Part shown: in pieces, positions 10,552 through 20,319 of the stretch
Layout of the letters: each line of letters begins with the position of its first letter
Position numbering within the stretch: position 1 is the stretch's first letter
Assembly: GCA_026770575.1 (NCBI GenBank)
Contig: MU657179.1
Coordinates: forward strand, 105,979-153,755
Reading direction: 5' to 3'
Source of the DNA: Pelagophyceae sp. CCMP2097
Taxonomy: Eukaryota > Sar > Pelagophyceae
DNA length: 47,777 nt
Notes under the pieces: model-generated
Seen by the model: only the letters and a program-made list of their open reading frames with translations
Database searches by the model: none
What the model was told of the DNA's origin: nothing
Made by a program: the position numbers and the translations under genes

Positions 10552-12520
10552 GTGCGGAAATGTGCGCCGCTGACCAGGGCGGCCATTGTGTGGGAGGTGC
10601 CGCTCGCCGGCCGCGGCCGCTGGGTATCCTTCCCCGGCGCCTCGGCGGGCGCGCGCGCGGCGGTCGACGTGGCGGCGGTCGAGCTGCAGGGCGGCGGCGG
10701 CGCTCCGACGGCTGTCGAGTGGTGCGAGCCGGACGGTTTGAGGCGTCTCGGCGGCGACTACACGGTCACGCTGCGTGCCAAGCCGCAGCAGCATTCAGAC
10801 GTGAAAAATGTCGAGCGCAAGTTTTCAGTCGCGTTGGGCCTTAAGTCCACCGGCGAGGGCCTGGAGTTTTACACAGTCGGCGTGGACTTGAACGACGCTG
10901 TTTATACTTTGGAGCGGCGGTGCGCTGAGGGCCAAACGCGCACGCGGCTGCTGACGGTGCCCGACGGCGCCCTCGCTTCGCGCGGCGGCGGCGTCGAAAT
11001 GCAGCTCCGGATCCGCGGCGGCAGCGCCGTCCGACTTTTAGTCGACGGAGTTATTGTGTTAAAGTACGACGTCGGCGGCCGCGGCAGCGGCGGCGTCGGG
11101 CTGCTCGTCGACGACGCGAAATGCCTCTTCGAAGACTGGCGCTGCGTAGACCACCAGGCCGTGCGTACCTCACCGGTCCGGAGCTCTCTTGAAAACCCCG
11201 GGCCTCCCAAAACCCCGCTAGGTGGCGCTTGCCGCGGCCGCGGACGCTTTGGCGATGGCGTCATCAGCGTCGGCGGCGGCGGCGCACTCTGCGGCGGTGG
11301 CGTGGCACGCGCGGTCGACACAGCGCGAGGCGGACGACTCGGACTTGCGGTCGGAATTGCTGTCGCAGGCGACGTCGTCGGATTTTTCCTTGCCTGGTGG
11401 GCTGGCCGTCGACGGCCTGGCCGTCGAGGGCTGGCACCGGCGGCAGCAGGTTGCGTTGTTGGACGTCGGGGCGACGACGAGACGCTGCAGTCAGAGGTCC
11501 GATATCGGCCTTGCTTGCTTGGGCTGCGCCCGGCCCTTTACCAAGCTCGGGGAGCCCATGGTCGTCCAAGCAGCCATCGCCGCAAGGTTCCACGACGCGG
11601 GCCCCGCGGACCAACTCTCGCCATGCGTCGCGCTCTACTTTGACCGCTGCGGAGACGCCGCGCCTGCCACACTGCCGGCGAGGTGCGCTTTGCTCCGGGA
11701 TGGCGCACCTCCCAAAGAAACTCGTTCGAGGTTGGATTCGGTTTCGCGCGGCGCCTCGCGGGGCAACGGCGTCTACGCCGACGGCTGGCTGCGCGCGCGC
11801 CTCGACGGCCTCGAGGCTCAGGGCCGCGGTGGCTCGGCGCTCGGCACGCCGCGTTTGCGCAGCGTGCGGTGGCAAGGCGAGGCGCCGCCGGGGGAGCTCG
11901 TGCGCGCCGGCGCCGCAGCAATCGAGCTGCCCGACGGCACCAAGCAGCTTGCCGGGCCGCTGCCGAAGCGCTGCCTGCAAAGGCTCGCGGAGCGCCACTT
12001 TGTTGAAACCGACGAAAACGCCCTCTGCGACGACGAACGCGCCCCGCGCGTTTGCCCGGCCATTTCCACGGCGACGCGCGACGGCGCGCGCGCGTCGACG
12101 CCGTCGCCGTCGAAGCGGCGGCCGCTGCCGAGCGTGGCGTCGCCGGGCGTGCCCGAGTGCCCCATTTGCATGAACCCTCTCTTCCAACGGCCAACGACGC
12201 TCGAAGCCGCGCAACCGCGCGTGCTCCGGCTGCCCTGCTCGCGTCACCACGTGTTTCACGAGCGCTGCCTCCTGCCGTGGTGCGTCCGCGCTCGTTGGGG
12301 GCCCGTCGCTCGTCGAGCGGACCTTCGCAGGTTTGCAAAGTGCTCGCTCTGCCCGACGTGCCGCGCCGACGTGCGGCCGCTGCTCGGGGCGCGCATGTCC
12401 AAGACGCAGCGCGGCCTCCGGCAGTCCGGGTCCGGAACTGCGATGCCCGAGCCGCCGCCAGACGTCGCGCGGCGGCCAAACTCGACGCACCATCCACCCC
12501 GAAGAAACACTAATCGATGA
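10552..12520 (+). CDS. RING finger protein with WWE-like and ConA-like domains (putative E3 ubiquitin ligase)
   Basis: Two exons, 10552-11160 and 11222-12520 (61-base GT-AG intron, phase 0), about 635 residues. The beginning (AIVWEVPLAGRGRWVSF to NVERKF) has the W..W pattern of a WWE-like module. It is followed by a beta-rich segment (VGVDLNDAVYTLERR, then VRLLVDGVIVLKYDV and GSGGVGLLVDDAKCLFEDW) that reads like a concanavalin/LamG-type sandwich. Exon 2 has an Ala-rich stretch, a CLGCARPF motif, and a C-terminal RING: CPICMNPL, then CSRHHVFHERC and CPTCRADV, a C3H2C3-like set. The RING predicts E2 recruitment; the substrate module is unknown. No ATG precedes the WWE-like part in frame (10552 is GTG), so a 5' exon is probably missing. 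Confidence 0.75.
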
Positions 12521-12610
12521 ACTATCCTGTCTCGACTGCAGCGCCGCCGCCTCGTCCGGCGGCGACGGGAAGGACGAGGCGGGCGCCGAGCGGTTGGCCG
12601 AGAGCGAGTC

Positions 12611-12838
12611 TCAAGGCGCGGCGGGCAGAAGCGAGGCTTCAAACGTCGGCGTGGCGTCGTCCGGCGCGGGCTCGAGGAACTCTTCTTCGCGGCTCGGCTG
12701 GAAGAACGGGTTGACCAGCGTCCCCGCCTTTTCCGCCGACTTGGCGGCCTCGGCCGAGTTGGCCCTCGATGGGAGCGCCCCAAGCTTCGCGCGGGAGGGC
12801 GCACGCCGGCCCGCGAGCCTGAGCAGCCGCGGCAGCAT
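12611..12838 (-). CDS. Short hypothetical protein with mitochondrial-type N-terminus
   Basis: A 75-codon ATG frame. The first 22 residues (MLPRLLRLAGRRAPSRAKLG) are Arg/Leu/Ala-rich with no acidic residues, as in mitochondrial presequences. The rest is polar and acidic: NPFFQPSREEEFLEPAPDD. It is convergent with the RING gene. An overlapping plus-strand frame exists, but its composition (long Ser/Ala/Arg runs) looks like a shadow. Family not recognised; it could be a small organellar subunit. Confidence 0.4.
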   Translation of the reverse strand: MLPRLLRLAGRRAPSRAKLGALPSRANSAEAAKSAEKAGTLVNPFFQPSREEEFLEPAPDDATPTFEASLLPAAP

Positions 12839-13426
12839 CGCGGCGCGGGGAGCGCTGCGGCGAGAAACCGCGCTCTTTTAGAACCCGAACAATTTTCAAG
12901 AGGTCTATCGACCGGAGCACCGGAGTGGATCTTTGGGACTCTCCCGACCAATTTCTTTGTTGCAGCAGGGCCCTGCCCGCGCATGCGCGCGGCCGAGGGC
13001 GGGCCTTCGCTGCCTTCGGTAAAGTTGCGTCACCTTGGTTTGAAACGCTACCGATTGCGCGACACAAATCCCAGGCCAAAGTGGGCCATTGGCCTGGTCA
13101 GCCCGGTGCACATCCACCCTCGCGGGCCCCAGCGTTTGCGCTTCTTGAGCGCAAAAGCAAAGCGCACTTTCGCGTTAAAGTGTTAAAGTTCCGACGTCGC
13201 TATGTCCCCTGACCCTTCTCGCTTCTGCTTCTAAATTTTGAGTGTGTGGCTCAGGAAATTTTGGTCTCACACTTGAAGTCACTTGAAGTTGCTGACTTCT
13301 GTTATGTTTGAACTTTAACCTCAAACTTCCGGATCCTAGGAATCCATACAATTGTACAGAACAAGAAACTCAGAAAGAATCCGCTATCTAATTGCTAGTC
13401 ACCCACTCTCGCTCCCTTTAGAATCG
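12839..13426. other. Intergenic region, AT-richer towards the M11 protease
   Basis: The segment 13190-13420 is clearly AT-richer than the genes, with CTTGAAGT-type near-repeats at about 13273-13292, as expected of a promoter/5' leader of the downstream gene. No gene is supported. Confidence 0.5.
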
Positions 13427-15085
13427 ATGCAGTCGCGCCGCCTCGTCGCTCTGTGCCTCCTCGTCGCCGCTGCCGGCGGCGTGACGGACGACGTCGCCGC
13501 CGGCACGGTCGTCAAATGCGAGCTGCTCCTCCTCATGCGGGGCTCGGCCGACGAGGCGCCGCGCGCCGTCGACAAGGAGTGGCACTGCACAAACGACGCC
13601 CACGGCTTCTCCGGCAAGAGCCTGCCCATCGAGGTACGCCAAGGGCCTATCCGCACGGCCCCGGGTGGGCCTCTCTGCGGCGAGACGAACCCTCGACAGC
13701 CCTCAATGGCCCTCTGTGCCTTTGACGCTGTGCGCCGTAGGGCCTGCCCGCGGACCTCGCGTTTGAGGCCCACGAACACAACTTCATTGAGTTTGAAGCC
13801 GAGCAGCCCTCGAAAGCGGGCCGCTATCGCGCCAAGAAGGGCTCCCTGCGGCACAAGGTCCCTCCCAAGCGCAAGTCGGGCGCGCAGCGCTTGACCCGCG
13901 AGGCGGGCGAGTCCAACGTGTTGATCGTCCGCGTCTCGACGCCGTCTCAGACGCCGACGCTGTCGGCCTCCGAGCTGAGCGAATTGGCGTTTTCGCGCGC
14001 CAAGGGCCGCGTCACGCTCGCCTCGCAGTACGACAAATGCTCCATGAGCGCGCTGCAGTTCGTCCCCAAGGAGGGATTTGGCATCGTCGACGGCGTCGTC
14101 GAGGTCACCGTGCCCGACGACTCTACGAGCGACGAGGTGCTCCGCAACGCCGCGTCGGACGCGCTAGCCGGCGCGCTCCAAGTCGACTCGCTCGACGACT
14201 TTGACCACATCATGATCGTCCTGCCTCCGGGGACGGGCAGCTGGGTCGCCTACGCCTACCTTTGCAACAGAGTGTCGGTCTTCAACGACAACTGGGCCGG
14301 CGCCGTCTCGTCGCAGATGCACGAGGTGGGTCACAACCTGTGCAAGTACCACAGCGGCGAGGGCAACCAACAGTACGGCGACCAGTCGAGCATCATGGGC
14401 TCTTCCGTCTTCCAACAGAACGGGCCGAACATGTGCTTCGACGCGGCCATGTGAGTGCCGCCGCGCGCGCTCGAGGGCCTGTGATGGCGCCGACCTCTGA
14501 CGGTCGCGTTTTAGGTCGTTTGACTTTGGGTGGTACGCCGACCACCAGAGCAGCCTCGTCGTAGCAGCGCAGCCCGGCGCGTTCCAGCTCGTCGGCATCG
14601 CCGACTATAAGAAGACGAACGACGGCCAGCTCACAGTGCTGCGAGTGACGCGGGCCGAGGGCCTCGCGCTGCACCTGATGTACAACCGCAAGTCGGGCGT
14701 CAACAAGGGAGTCCGAGAATTCAAGAACCAGGTCACCGTCGTCAGTGGCGGCGAGGGGCAGTACAGCAACGTCCTCGCCGGCCTGTCGTCGGGCAAAACG
14801 TTTACGGTCCCCGCGTTTGACGGCGGCTTCGACCTCATCATCTCCGTCTGCAAGATGGGCTCCTCACCGTCGAAGAAAGGCAAAAAAGTCAAATACGCGG
14901 CCATCTCGGTGCACCTCGCCGACGGCACGCAGACGAGCCAGTGCGCGCCGCCGCCGTTGCCCGAGTGCAAAGCCAAACGCGATGCGTGCGGAGACGACTC
15001 CGAGTGCTGCAGCGGCCGCTGCAAAGGGAAACGCGGCGGCGAAAAGACGTGCCGCACCGCCCGGAGCATGCGAGGCGCGCGATGA
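13427..15085 (+). CDS. Gametolysin-type metalloprotease (peptidase M11) with cysteine-knot-like tail
   Basis: Model: 13427-13633, 13741-14450 and 14515-15085, GT-AG and in phase, 495 residues. An N-terminal signal peptide (SRRLVALCLLVAAAGG) is followed by a propeptide-like region. The zinc site is HEVGHNLCKYH at residues 263-273, an HExxHxxxxxH metzincin signature, with a Met-turn candidate in YGDQSSIMGSS. The pattern CFDAAMSFDFGWY matches the M11 family after the zinc site. A beta-rich C-terminal region follows, and the last 35 residues carry a compact knot-like cysteine set (CGDDSECCSGRCKGK). In green algae gametolysin digests cell-wall glycoprotein; here an extracellular matrix or prey role is an inference. 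A third zinc His is present, and the usual Gly in HExxHxxGxxH is replaced by Cys. Confidence 0.88.
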
Positions 15086-15706
15086 CGAATGGTGTAAACG
15101 GTTCATTGCTATTATCTCGACTAGCGGGCCGCGCGGGGCGGCGCCCCTCCAGCGGCGGGATGGGGTCCCGTTATAAGCCACTTTTGGAGTGAAACTGCCG
15201 CCGCGCCGCGACGGGGGAGCTTTGCGACCGTGGCGCCGCGGGGCGCGCGACGCCGGTGGTAAAAATCCATGCACACTGCGACGGCGCGGAAAGGCCAACC
15301 GGGGCGAGGTCCGGCAGAAGTTTCGAGCGAAAGCGCCGCCGCGCCACGACGGTAGCGCCGCGCGACGGAAAAAGTATTCAAAAACACCCAGAACTCGGCC
15401 GGCGGGCCCCGCGGCCGGGCGCGGAGGGTTGCGGAGGCTCACGGGCGGCGGGGGCGGCGGGTCCTCGAAGTCTCGAGCGGCGGCGCCGCCGCGCCGCGAC
15501 GGGCGGGACCCCCATTTTTTACGCGCGCTCCACCGCGCGGCCCCGTCGATGGATTCGGCCCAGACTTAGACGGCGCACCGGGGGCGGCGGGGGCACCTCG
15601 CCGCCGGAGGTCGACTACCGCGTCACCGGGGCGCTGCGCGAATGCGCGGGGCTTTCGCTGAAGCATTTTGGCGATCTCGAGAGCTCACGCCGTGGTTTCT
15701 TGCGCC
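15086..15706. other. Intergenic region with a thrice-repeated GC motif
   Basis: No gene is supported. A GCCGCCGCGCCRCGACGG-type motif occurs at about 15197-15214, 15335-15352 and 15484-15501 in the same orientation, spaced about 140-150 bases. Between copies are poly-A-like patches (AAAAAGTATTCAAAAACACC). This may be decayed tandem repeat or promoter structure of the cyclophilin gene. Confidence 0.4.
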
Positions 15707-16526
15707 ATGCTAACCTTGGTGCTCGCGCTCGTCCTGGGCGGCGCGTCGTCGTTCGCGCCGCAGTCCCGGGGTCGGCATATTAGCACGCGGCGCAACTTCT
15801 TCGGGCCCAAGGTGACAAACGAGAAGGAGAAAGTCACCGACGTGAGTGGCACTGAGTGCGGTACAACGCTCTCTGGACTCCGCGGTCGACGTGGAAAGTG
15901 CCACTAGGTCGTGCGCATGCGGCTGCGCATCAAGTCGCCCGACGGCACGAACTCGTTCCCTATGGGCGACGTGGTGCGCCTTCAACCGACGAAAGCGCTA
16001 GTGCATCAGCTGCGTAGGACCTCGAGCTGTTCGGGGAGACGGCGCCCGAGGCCGTCCAAGTCTTCAAGGACCTCTGCGCGGCTGACGCGTACGCGCAGAA
16101 AAAGTTCCACCGCATCATCCGGGGCTTCCTCTGCCAGGCCGGCCAAGGTGCAAACCCCCGCGAAAGGGTCCATTGACGGCGAAGGAGGCACGGGCACCCT
16201 TCAGCTCGAGAGCCTCCGACGCGGGGCTGCCTCGACGTGGGCCTATTGCAGGCGTGGCGGCGCCGGCGTACGGCGACGACGCGGGCGCGCTGGCGCTAAA
16301 GTTCGGCCCCGGCGCTTTGGCCATGTCCAACGCCGGTTCGCCGGGCACCGGCAACGGCGAGTTCATCGTCACCACCGCGCGCGCGCAGGAGTGCGACGGC
16401 AAGTACGCCGTCATCGGGCGCGTCTCGGCGAAGACGTTTGACGTCTTCAAAAAGGTGGAGAAACAAGGCAGCGTCGACGGCGACCTCTTCGCAGAAGTCT
16501 ACATCGTCGTCACCCAACTCCAATAA
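15707..16526 (+). CDS. Plastid-targeted cyclophilin-type peptidyl-prolyl isomerase
   Basis: Model: 15707-15841, 15908-15973, 16018-16147 and 16252-16526, all GT-AG and in phase, 201 residues. The leader (LVLALVLGGASSFAPQSRG) is a signal peptide ending in ASSFAP, the bipartite plastid-targeting motif of stramenopile algae. The cyclophilin core shows DLELFGETAPEAVQVFKDLC, FHRIIRGFLCQAG (catalytic Arg in FHRII), AMSNAGSPGTGNGEFIVTTA and CDGKYAVIGRV. The active site differs: the usual PGF reads RGF and the QGGD turn reads QAG, so activity may be altered. Cyclophilins catalyse prolyl cis-trans isomerisation during folding. Intron 1 has terminal inverted repeats (see its own entry). Confidence 0.88.
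15842..15907 (+). repeat. 66-base intron with 9-bp terminal inverted repeats (introner-like)
   Basis: The intron opens GTG-AGTGGCACT and closes AGTGCCACT-AG. The two nonamers are exact inverted repeats lying just inside the splice sites, so the whole intron is framed by a terminal inverted repeat, as a small non-autonomous DNA transposon would be. Flanking target duplication is not exact. Confidence 0.6.
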
Positions 16527-16745
16527 GCAGACTCGGGCAGCTCAATCCCGCGCGAGCTCCCCCGTCGACTCGGCACCGCAGTCTGGGTCGACGCAACTCG
16601 GGCCGAAGATGGGGGCTGCTCCGTCGTTGACGGCGCGGTCCCGGGAGATGCAGGGCTGGGTTACGATACTGCGGCGAGTGCGTCGGGTGCGGCACGTCCT
16701 TTGGAAGGGTTTGAATCGGCAGCGACGGTCGTGTCCAGTTGACAT

Positions 16746-17785
16746 TCAGTGCGAGGTGGGCTGTAGCCTGTCGATCGCTGCAGCAGCGTCGCACCCCTCG
16801 GCCGCGGCGCGCTTGTAGTAGCGGAGCGCCTCGTGGAGGTCCCACGGCACGCCGCGGCCGTATTCATTACACACGCCGAGGTTGCGGAGCGCTTGTGCGT
16901 GGCCCTGCGCCGCGGCGAGGCGGTACCACCGCACGGATTCGTCGTACGACTGCGCCACGGCCACGCCGCGGTAGAACATAAAGCCGATATGGCATTGCGC
17001 GACAGGGTATCCCTGCTCGGCCGCACGTCGAAACCACAGCACAGCGGTCTTGTAGTTGATCTTCACGCCTTCCCCAATTTGATAATAACGGCCCAATGCA
17101 TGCTGAGCTTGTGCGTGTCCTTGCGCCGCCGCGCGCTCGTACAGCTGGACCGCCCGCTTAAAACTCTTCTTGAGACCCCAGCCACCAGTGTGGTACGCTT
17201 CTCCGAGTTGCAACTGCGCCGTGGCGTTCCCCTCGTCCGCGTGCTTCTGCAGCCGGCGCAGCTCCTCGGCGTTCGACGTGCTGGCAGCGGCTCGGCAGAG
17301 CGGGCACCTGTCGTCGTACTCCTTGCACTTGTCGGAGCATGCCGTGCAAATCGTCTAGCAGCACTGCCAGCAGCGGTCGTAGAAAGTTTGTTCACAACTG
17401 CCAAATGGAAGCAGGTCCAAGCAGATAGCGCAAGTGCCGCGCCAGTTCGGTGCGCAATATTTCGTCGCGGTGACCTTGACCTCCGCCGCTTCCGTCCGAA
17501 CAGCCGATAAGCGCGCCGCCACAATCAAACCAGCGCGACGGCCTCGACGATGGGCGGCTCCTCCTTAATCTTGAGCGGCATGAGCTCGTCGAGGAGGCGA
17601 TCCTGGAACGCGGGGCCAGCTTCTTGCACTGCGCTTTGTGCCCGCCCTCGTTCCAGTCGAGCTGGCACTTCTTCGAGCAGTAAAGCCGGGATTTGCAATT
17701 GGTGCACTGCTTGCCGTAGTGCGCGTCGCAGACGTAGCAGGGCTTCGGGACGTCGGCGGCCGACGGGCCCTCTTAAGCCCTCCAT
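16746..17785 (-). pseudogene. Degenerate MYND-RING-Sel1 repeat gene
   Basis: The order of parts is a MYND zinc finger (CYVCDAHYGKQCTNCKSRLY, then CSKKCQLDWNEGGH), a linker DRLLDELMPLKIKEEPPIVE, a RING-like finger (CAICLDLL, TICTACSDKC, CPLCR) and at least three Sel1-like helical repeats such as AVQLYERAAAQGHAQAQHAL ending near 16746. Such proteins usually recruit E2 enzymes and bind partners through the Sel1 superhelix. This copy is broken. The MYND part, the linker and the RING-Sel1 part lie in three different frames (shifts near 17590-17620 and 17525). A TAG at about 17356 replaces the expected Gly-Lys after the CC pair in the RING, and the ATG at 17785 is out of frame with MYND. The Sel1 part alone (16746-17213) remains open and could be expressed. 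Introns cannot explain the TAG. Assembly error is possible but would need several mistakes. Confidence 0.75.
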
Positions 17786-17951
17786 CTTTCGTGGACCCCG
17801 ACTATCTTTTCGTCGTTCGACGAAATGCTTCTGAGATTTGTGAAATATTTGGTTCACGCAATTTCTCGCTAAAAAGAGCCCGCACGATCCCATTGGCTGG
17901 GTGGCGTCCCATACTCCGACGGGCCTCGGACGCTTGGCGGCGCCGTTTCCG

Positions 17952-19562
17952 ATGGTGGCCGGCGTGAAGGGTGTGGTGGCGCTCGCGGGCGGGGACCTGA
18001 TCGCCGTCTCGTCTTCGACGCTCGGGGAAGTGTTTATTCTGTCGAGGAAGAGTCGGAAAGTCGTCCGCGCCATCCCCCTAGATAAGGGCTCAAAGGCCGA
18101 GTCGCTCTGCACCATCCCCGGCACGAACAAGCTCCTCGTCGCAGACGGTGCGCCCTAATGCGCGCGGGGCATCGCGGCGACGGCCCGCGCAGGCTCGGGG
18201 AAGCTGTGCTGTATTGACCTGGCCACCGAGCCGGCGACGGTGTCGTGCGTCGCGACGTCGGACCTGCGGCTGACGAGCGTCGTCGCGTTCGACGAGGAGA
18301 CTGCGTTTGTGGCCGGGGCGGTAAAAGGGAACAAGAACAAATGTTCCGTGCGACGAGTCAACCTCGCCACGGGCGCCATCGCCGAAGACGCACTCCTCGA
18401 GGCGCCCATGATCCGAGCCCTCCTCGCGCAGACGGACAAAGGTGCGGCGCCCGCGGCCCTGCGCGGACGCGGCGCGGTCGGCCCTTGAAGGACGCGGCGC
18501 GCTAGGCCGCCTCGTCGTGGGCGCTATCGACTCGGCCGACGACGAGGGCGGGCCGCCCGCGCATACAAAGGTCATGAGCTGGAGCGTGGAAGGTGGGTTT
18601 TCTACTTCGACGACGCTGTGCGAGCTCGACTGCTTCGTGCACTCGATTGCGCCGCACCCGCGCCTCGGAGACGCCTACGTCGTCCTCGCGAGACACGGCA
18701 CGGGCGGCTCCGCGTTCGACTGCGCGGGCAGCGTCCCCTCGACGTGACAAAGGCTCCCCGAGACTGGCCCCGCCTTGAAAATTCGCGCTTCGCAGGCCCC
18801 GTGCGCGTGGTGCGCTTCGGCGACCGCGACAAGGCGCACGCTGGCACGCCTCTCATCGCGCGCGCGGCGATCACGGACACGCTGCCCATCGGCCACGACG
18901 GGCTGGTGCAGCGGCTTTCGCACCACACCGTGAACGCGACAATGTTCGGCATGCGCGCGGGCCGCGAGCACGCGCTCGCGCTGCTCAACGACGGGACGCT
19001 CGTCACCGGCGCCGTGGATAAAACGACCAAGGGCGTCTTGCAGCTCTGGTCCTTGGACGTCATCGGCCACGAGGACTCGCCCCCCGCGTCGTAATGCATC
19101 TTTTGTTTTTCCCATGGGCGACTGCCCCGAGCGGCGAGGGCGCAGGTCATTCCGGTGCTGGCCCTCGCCGCGGGGCGTCTCGCCGTCGCACCTCTTCCGC
19201 AGCGCGCCGCCGCCGACTCGGACGGCGTCCCTCTCGCGGGTGCCAAAGTTGCGGTCCACCACGACGCTATGACGCGCCGCGCATCCACTCCGCGGGCCGA
19301 CGGCACGGTGACACATCTCGCCGGCTTCGGCCCGCGCTCGGCCCGGACCGTGCCGGACGCGCCCGCGCTCGGCTTGGACGAGCGCACGGAATCATTTTGG
19401 GGGGTGGCTTACGCGACGCGTGTCGTTGACGAGCACGGAATCATTTTGGGGGCGTCGACCGTCGTCGGCGCCGTCGGCGCCGTAAATCTTTCGAACTGGG
19501 AAGCTCGAGTCCGCATCTCTGCGCCAATGGGGCGGCACTTGTCTGACGTCGCAGGGTGCTAA
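17952..19562 (+). CDS. Beta-propeller-like protein, five exons
   Basis: Model: 17952-18147, 18193-18441, 18506 to about 18730, about 18800-19058 and 19146-19562. The repeated pattern is hydrophobic strand, turn, then a basic or acidic tail: DLIAVSSSTLGEVFILSRKS, TNKLLVADGSGKLCCIDLAT, FVAGAVKGNKNKCSVRRVNL, DGTLVTGAVDKTTKGVLQLW. This suggests SMP-30/WD-type propeller blades. Joins 1, 2 and 4 are clean GT-AG. Join 3 is ambiguous: a GC-AG intron reading DCAG/PVRVVRF fits best, but a GT site at 18681 with acceptor at 18755 is possible. Exon 5 contains two copies of a 19-base sequence (19385 and 19434). No enzymatic residues are identifiable; the function is unknown. Confidence 0.65.
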
Positions 19563-20319
19563 TCGTCGTCCGCCGGAATTCGATCCGCGTCAAAGTTTTT
19601 TTCAAAGTCAATGGTTGCCAACGCGAAATTAAAATCCACCCCTATTGAGAGTACACGAAGTCCGAGTTTGGGGGCGCTGCTTCGTGCGCCGGGGTATCTT
19701 GGGGCAGAGACCACGAATCGAGTATGCGATCGCCTTAGAATGAGGTTTGGAGAAAATCGCTGGTTGGCCTGAGCCCATTGGCTTAATTATGGTGTACATT
19801 TCTAAAAAGGGTCAAGTTTCCTCTAGATCTGTTTTTTTCTCGAAGAGTGGCTTCCAGTCGAGCCGACGCGGTCATTATAGCGGGTCTGCCTGTCCCGTTC
19901 GGGATTCGGGTCCGTCTCCTAGTGGCGCATGCAGATCCCAGAGGGGACCGGCACACCAGTCCTACAGCCCGGACTACAAGCAGGACACTGCATTTTGCGG
20001 GTCAGATTTGCGGCGTCGCACCGCCGTCACCTCAATGCCCACGAGTGGCTCGATCGCACCGGGATGCAAAGTGGCGGCGTGGCTGCGGCGCGGCGCAGCG
20101 AGCAAGCCGCCATCGTCCTCACATACCTCGTCCGGGGCCATCAAAGTTCAGGTCCGCATCGCTTAAGCGTGACTTACGTGAACTGATTCCTGCGTTGGCA
20201 ACCAAAAATTTAGTCTCGCGCAAATTTTGACCGTGGCCCACTGCCGCGCGCCGCGCGCCCGTGGTGGTCCTCGTGTATCCCGCGGCTGGGCGACGACGGC
20301 GCCGGCAACACGTCGAGGC
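19563..20319. other. Intergenic region, AT-richer, no gene seen
   Basis: About 750 bases with lower GC from 19600 to 19850 and many frame breaks. The first part is the probable 3' end of the propeller gene and the last the promoter of the WD40 gene. No repeat or RNA gene is recognised. Confidence 0.5.
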
